DNA from: Halomarinibacterium sp034670265
GTDB lineage: Bacteria; Bacteroidota; Bacteroidia; Flavobacteriales; Flavobacteriaceae
Length of the DNA stretch: 46,043 nt
Assembly: GCA_034670265.1 (NCBI GenBank)
Contig: JAXMNU010000007.1
Span: 1-46,043 of the forward strand
Direction of reading: 5' to 3'
The translations under genes and the position numbers were made by a program. The notes beneath the pieces are model-generated. The model saw only the letters and a list, made by a program, of their open reading frames with translations, was not told the DNA's origin and did no database searches. This document shows positions 44,701 through 46,043 of this stretch, piece after piece (the first letter of the stretch is position 1; every line of letters starts with the position of its first letter).

Positions 44701-46043
44701 TGCTAAATTTAAATCTCTTTCATCTGCCGTAACCGAAGCTGAATTATCGAAAGCTCCTGGGTTATCTATTGTAGCAGATACATTTATAGTAATATTATTA
44801 ATTGGTCCTGGAGCAATTGAAAGAATGGTACAAGGAAAACCAACACACCCTCCACCACTTACTGAAGTAATGGTAAGATTAGTTGGGGTATCTGTAACCA
44901 CCACATTATTTGCAATATTTGCACCTCCGTTAGAGACAACTAAAGTATAATTTACAACACCTCCTGTTTGATATGGTCCTGCCGTAGTTAATGTTTTTGC
45001 AATTGCCATATCTGCATTACCAAGAGCATTAGCACCATTGTTACCATCGGCACCATTATCAAGATTGTTTGTTGTGTTAGGGTCATTTTGGTTTGCAGTT
45101 ACTGTTGTCCCATTTATAAAGTTTCCAGGGCTATTTATAGTAGCCATCACGGTGATGGTTACATCATTGGCAGGACTTCCACTGGCAATACTAGGAATGG
45201 TACAAGGAAAACCTGTACAACCTCCACCACTTACAGAAGTAATAGTTAGGTTTGTTGGAGTATCATTTATCAATACGCTGGTGGCAGCATCTGGTCCTAC
45301 ATTTGAAACTACTATAGTATATGTTACTGTATCACCAACAAAATATGGGCTACTATCTACTAATGCTTTTGTAATACCCACATCTGCAACCCCAGTAGCT
45401 ATTCCATTGTTATTTCCATCAGTCCCATCATCAAGATCATTAGCTGGATTTGGGTCGTTTTCGTCTGCACTCACTGAAGCAGAATTTGTAAAAGCTCCTT
45501 CCGCATTTATAGTCGCCATTACTGTAATGGTTACATCGTTAGCTGGAGTTCCACTGGATATACTGGGTATGGTACAAGGGAATCCTGTACAACCTCCACC
45601 ACTTACCGAAGTAATGGTAAGGTTCGTTGGAGTATCATTTACCAATATGCTGGTGGCAGCATCTGGTCCTGCATTCGATACAACCATAGTATAGGTTACG
45701 GTATCGCCTGTTTGATAAGGACTGCTATCTATTAAAGTCTTTGTTATGCCTACATCGGCAACTGGTGCAGCAACACCATTGTTATTACCATCCGTCCCAT
45801 CATCAAGATTATTCGATGGGGTTGGGTCATTTTCATCTGCACTCACTGAAGTAGTATTGGTAAAAGCGCCTGGGCCGTCTATAGTAGCCGTCACGGTGAT
45901 GGTTACATCGTTGGCGGGACTACCACTGGCTATACTGGGTATGGTACAAGGGAATCCTGTACAACCTCCACCACTTACCGAAGTTATAGTAAGATTGGTT
46001 GGCGTATCACTAACCACTACATTGGTAGCAGCATCTGGTCCAA
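38728..46043 (-). CDS. Giant T9SS type B repeat protein (adhesin-like), 5' end cut off by the window
   Basis: About 2437 visible residues; the frame is open to the window edge (upstream codons read G-P-D-A-A-T-N-V), so the start is outside. From the N-terminal side: at least five DUF11-like Ig-type repeats of about 124 residues (44275-46043), then about 42 Cys-containing calcium-loop repeats built on D-C-D-G-D-G-V-T-N-G-D-E (about 39030-44275), then a CHU_C/type B C-terminal sorting domain (38731 to about 39030; T-P-N-D-D-G-L-N-D-V-F and F-N-R-W-G-V-K-V-Y). It should be exported by T9SS, presumably as a long calcium-stiffened surface fibre. Two Cys per 41-residue unit suggest repeated disulfides. 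An enzymatic domain is not seen. The PorP-like and OmpA-like genes follow on the same strand. Confidence 0.92.
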   Translation of the reverse strand, partial: GPDAATNVVVSDTPTNLTITSVSGGGCTGFPCTIPSIASGSPANDVTITVTATIDGPGAFTNTTSVSADENDPTPSNNLDDGTDGNNNGVAAPVADVGITKTLIDSSPYQTGDTVTYTMVVSNAGPDAATSILVNDTPTNLTITSVSGGGCTGFPCTIPSISSGTPANDVTITVMATINAEGAFTNSASVSADENDPNPANDLDDGTDGNNNGIATGVADVGITKALVDSSPYFVGDTVTYTIVVSNVGPDAATSVLINDTPTNLTITSVSGGGCTGFPCTIPSIASGSPANDVTITVMATINSPGNFINGTTVTANQNDPNTTNNLDNGADGNNGANALGNADMAIAKTLTTAGPYQTGGVVNYTLVVSNGGANIANNVVVTDTPTNLTITSVSGGGCVGFPCTILSIAPGPINNITINVSATIDNPGAFDNSASVTADERDLNLANNTDNTANGGVAVGVANLVTVKTLTSGNPTPAETDTVTFDITVTNNGPNQATNISLTDAIPSGLTATVNNGTTSGAQPSTYTAPNWSIPLLNSGESVSLTIEGTVNIGQDGNTITNNTTAASGDQNDPTNAGNDLTESVVVSGCVDTDGDGTCDSVDPDPNDPCNDDGVIGDEDTSNPIWQAGDCDEDGVTNGVEANTDGTNPYDPCDYLVASQNIANVGPTWNNADCDGDGVSNGDEIASGTDPQDPCDYNPILISLPQTTMWLLADCDGDGTSNGQEQSDGTDPLDPCSVTNQVIPNPADPNYSVWAAADCDGDGEDNGTEVGNGTDPFDPCDVTTQVVQTNPNAPGTPAQDAYDVWAAADCDGDGESNGTEATNGTDPFDPCDVSVATIPSPSDPNYGVWAAADCDGDGETNGTEATNGTDPFDPCDVTAQTVPANPGLPVTDPIQIAYEVWAAADCDGDGVTNGVEVDEDGDGINNNGANDTNPFDPCDYNQADQIIANVTNEWNNLDCDGDGVTNGDEIIDGTDPVDPCDFQLTSQTVPTTQAWEDLDCDGDGVTNGDEIADGTDPLDQCDLVVASQTVPPSTAWEALDCDGDGVTNGQEVIDGTDPVDPCDFVLANQDTTPTAAWEALDCDGDGVTNGDEVADGTDPLDQCDLVWTSQTVPPSQAWIDGDCDGDGVTNGDEIIDGTDPTDPCDFQLTSQTVPTTQAWEDLDCDGDGVTNGDEIADGTDPLDQCDLVVASQTVPPSTAWEALDCDGDGVTNGQEVIDGTDPVDPCDFVLANQDTTPTAAWEALDCDGDGVTNGDEVADGTDPLDSCDLVWTSQTVPPSQSWIDGDCDGDGVTNGDEIIDGTDPVDPCDFQLTSQTVPTTQAWEDLDCDGDGVTNGDEIADGTDPLDQCDLVVASQTVPPSTAWEALDCDGDGVTNGQEVIDGTDPVDPCDFVLANQDTTPTAAWEALDCDGDGVTNGDEVADGTDPLDSCDLVWTSQTVPPSQSWIDGDCDGDGVTNGDEIIDGTDPVDPCDFQLTSQTVPTTQAWEDLDCDGDGVTNGDEIADGTDPLDQCDLVVASQTVPPSTAWEALDCDGDGVTNGQEVIDGTDPVDPCDFVLANQDTTPTAAWEALDCDGDGVTNGDEVADGTDPLDSCDLVWTSQTVPPSQAWIDGDCDGDGVTNGDEIIDGTDPVDPCDFQLTSQTVPTTQAWEDLDCDGDGVTNGDEIADGTDPLDQCDLVVASQTVPPSAAWEALDCDGDGVTNGQEVLDGTDPVDPCDFVLANQTLPPSQEWLDADCDGDGVTNGDELADGTDPLDECDLVWTSQTVPPSQSWIDGDCDGDGVTNGDEIIDGTDPVDPCDFQLTSQTVPTTQAWEDLDCDGDGVTNGDEIADGTDPLDQCDLVWTSQTVPPSQEWLDGDCDGDGVTNGQEVLDGTDPVDPCDFVLANQTLPPSQEWLDTDCDGDGVTNGDELADGTDPLDECDLVWTSQTVPPSQSWIDGDCDGDGVSNGQEVLDSTDPTDPCDYKPLSQDPTITSEEWDNLDCDGDGVINKDELLDGTNPLDPCDLVWTSQTVPPSQDWLDGDCDGDGVTNGQEVIDGTDPVDPCDFVLANQTVTPSDEWLNADCDGDGVTNGDEVADGTNPLDFCDLVWTSQTVPPSQSWIDGDCDGDGVTNGQEVVDGTNPVDPCDYDPLSQDIMTISEEWEALDCDGDGVTNLDEILDGTDPLDFCDFILESQSLPPSQEWLDADCDGDGLPNGDEVIIGTDPLDTDTDDDGVNDGDEVADGTDPLDICDFIFDSQTLPPSEEWGMLDCDGDGVPNGDEVDPIEGDETTDPTDPCDYNWEDQDLTIITQEWLDLDCDGDGIPNGDEVGDDDGDGLPDYEEENNGDITEEDNLEVFDIMTPNDDGLNDVFVIRGIHRFPNNTLEIFNRWGVKVYDAQGYGQGNTFFRGYSDGRATVERNELLPVGTYYYVLNYVNAAGETKQLAGPLYINRR
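40584..43043 (-). repeat. 492-base higher-order tandem repeat, five periods
   Basis: Four different 123-base units recur as a block. The shared anchor CAAGGTCTTCCC begins at 40584, 41076, 41568, 42060, 42552 and 43044, exactly 492 bases apart each time. Confidence 0.9.
41215..42513 (-). repeat. Core of exact 492-base repeats
   Basis: Comparing base by base, position i matches i+492 without mismatch for i from 41215 through 42021 (807 positions). The run is broken by single differences at 41214 and 42022. Confidence 0.85.
44849..45964 (-). repeat. 372-base DUF11-type tandem repeats, three periods
   Basis: The shared string CCTCCACCACTTAC (with small variation) recurs at 44849, 45221, 45593 and 45965, exactly 372 bases (124 codons) apart. 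Each unit encodes the Ig-like module with S-V-S-G-G-G-C-T-G-F-P-C, including two Cys that probably pair. Confidence 0.85.

Overview
The window reads as chromosomal DNA of a marine-type Bacteroidetes bacterium, most probably family Flavobacteriaceae. The support is low GC, TAA-rich stops, T9SS cargo with a type B (CHU_C-like) sorting domain, a PorP/SprF-like protein, GLPGLI proteins, TonB-linked outer-membrane barrels with a carboxypeptidase-regulatory N-terminus, and several good matches to the Bacteroidetes promoter (TTG or TTTG, a spacer near 19 bases, TAnnTTTG). Genus cannot be assigned from sequence alone. I see no rRNA, tRNA, CRISPR, insertion sequence or prophage. No gene-free stretch exceeds about 180 bases.

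Layout. 1-3821 (minus) is the N-terminal 1273 residues of a large secreted protein with Asp-box propeller repeats, two pre-peptidase-like domains and HYR domains; its C-terminus lies outside. 3921-7256 (minus) is a VCBS/FG-GAP plus ASPIC-UnbV surface lipoprotein that seems to start on ATT. 7324-11929 (minus) is a TonB-linked barrel with two GLPGLI proteins. 12031-13427 (plus) holds a predicted exported protein and a deoxynucleoside kinase. 13494-15977 (minus) is a membrane pyrophosphatase with an unusual tail. 16066-19584 (minus) holds a DUF5686 outer-membrane protein and pyruvate dehydrogenase E1 beta. 19764-21477 (plus) is etfB-etfA. 21632-25343 (plus) holds a bifunctional nuclease, a CNT nucleoside transporter with an extra N-terminal domain, thymidylate synthase and a TonB-C protein. 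25356-26435 (minus) is a class V aminotransferase. 26492-29005 (plus) holds a 2TM protein, folA, fabD and a solo AraC-type regulator. 29022-32559 (minus) holds an amidohydrolase, galE and a DegT-type sugar aminotransferase, divergent from waaA (32655-33890). 34000-35681 holds three tiny acidic lipoproteins around a LexA-like self-cleaving repressor. 35753-46043 (minus) is OmpA-like, PorP/SprF-like and a giant T9SS type B repeat protein whose N-terminus is outside.

How they fit together. Thymidylate synthase, dihydrofolate reductase, deoxynucleoside kinase and the nucleoside transporter form a scattered dTMP/nucleotide supply set. GalE, the DegT aminotransferase and waaA point to envelope glycan and lipopolysaccharide. 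The last three genes form a typical cargo, PorP-like and OmpA-like surface-attachment operon. Most of the window is core genome. The most unusual parts are the giant repeat gene, with its 492-base higher-order repeat (807 consecutive positions match one period away), the ATT-start lipoprotein, the GLPGLI/barrel module with matching C-terminal Arg/Gly tails ending in GG, and the LexA-like repressor with two candidate operators next to a miniature lipoprotein gene.
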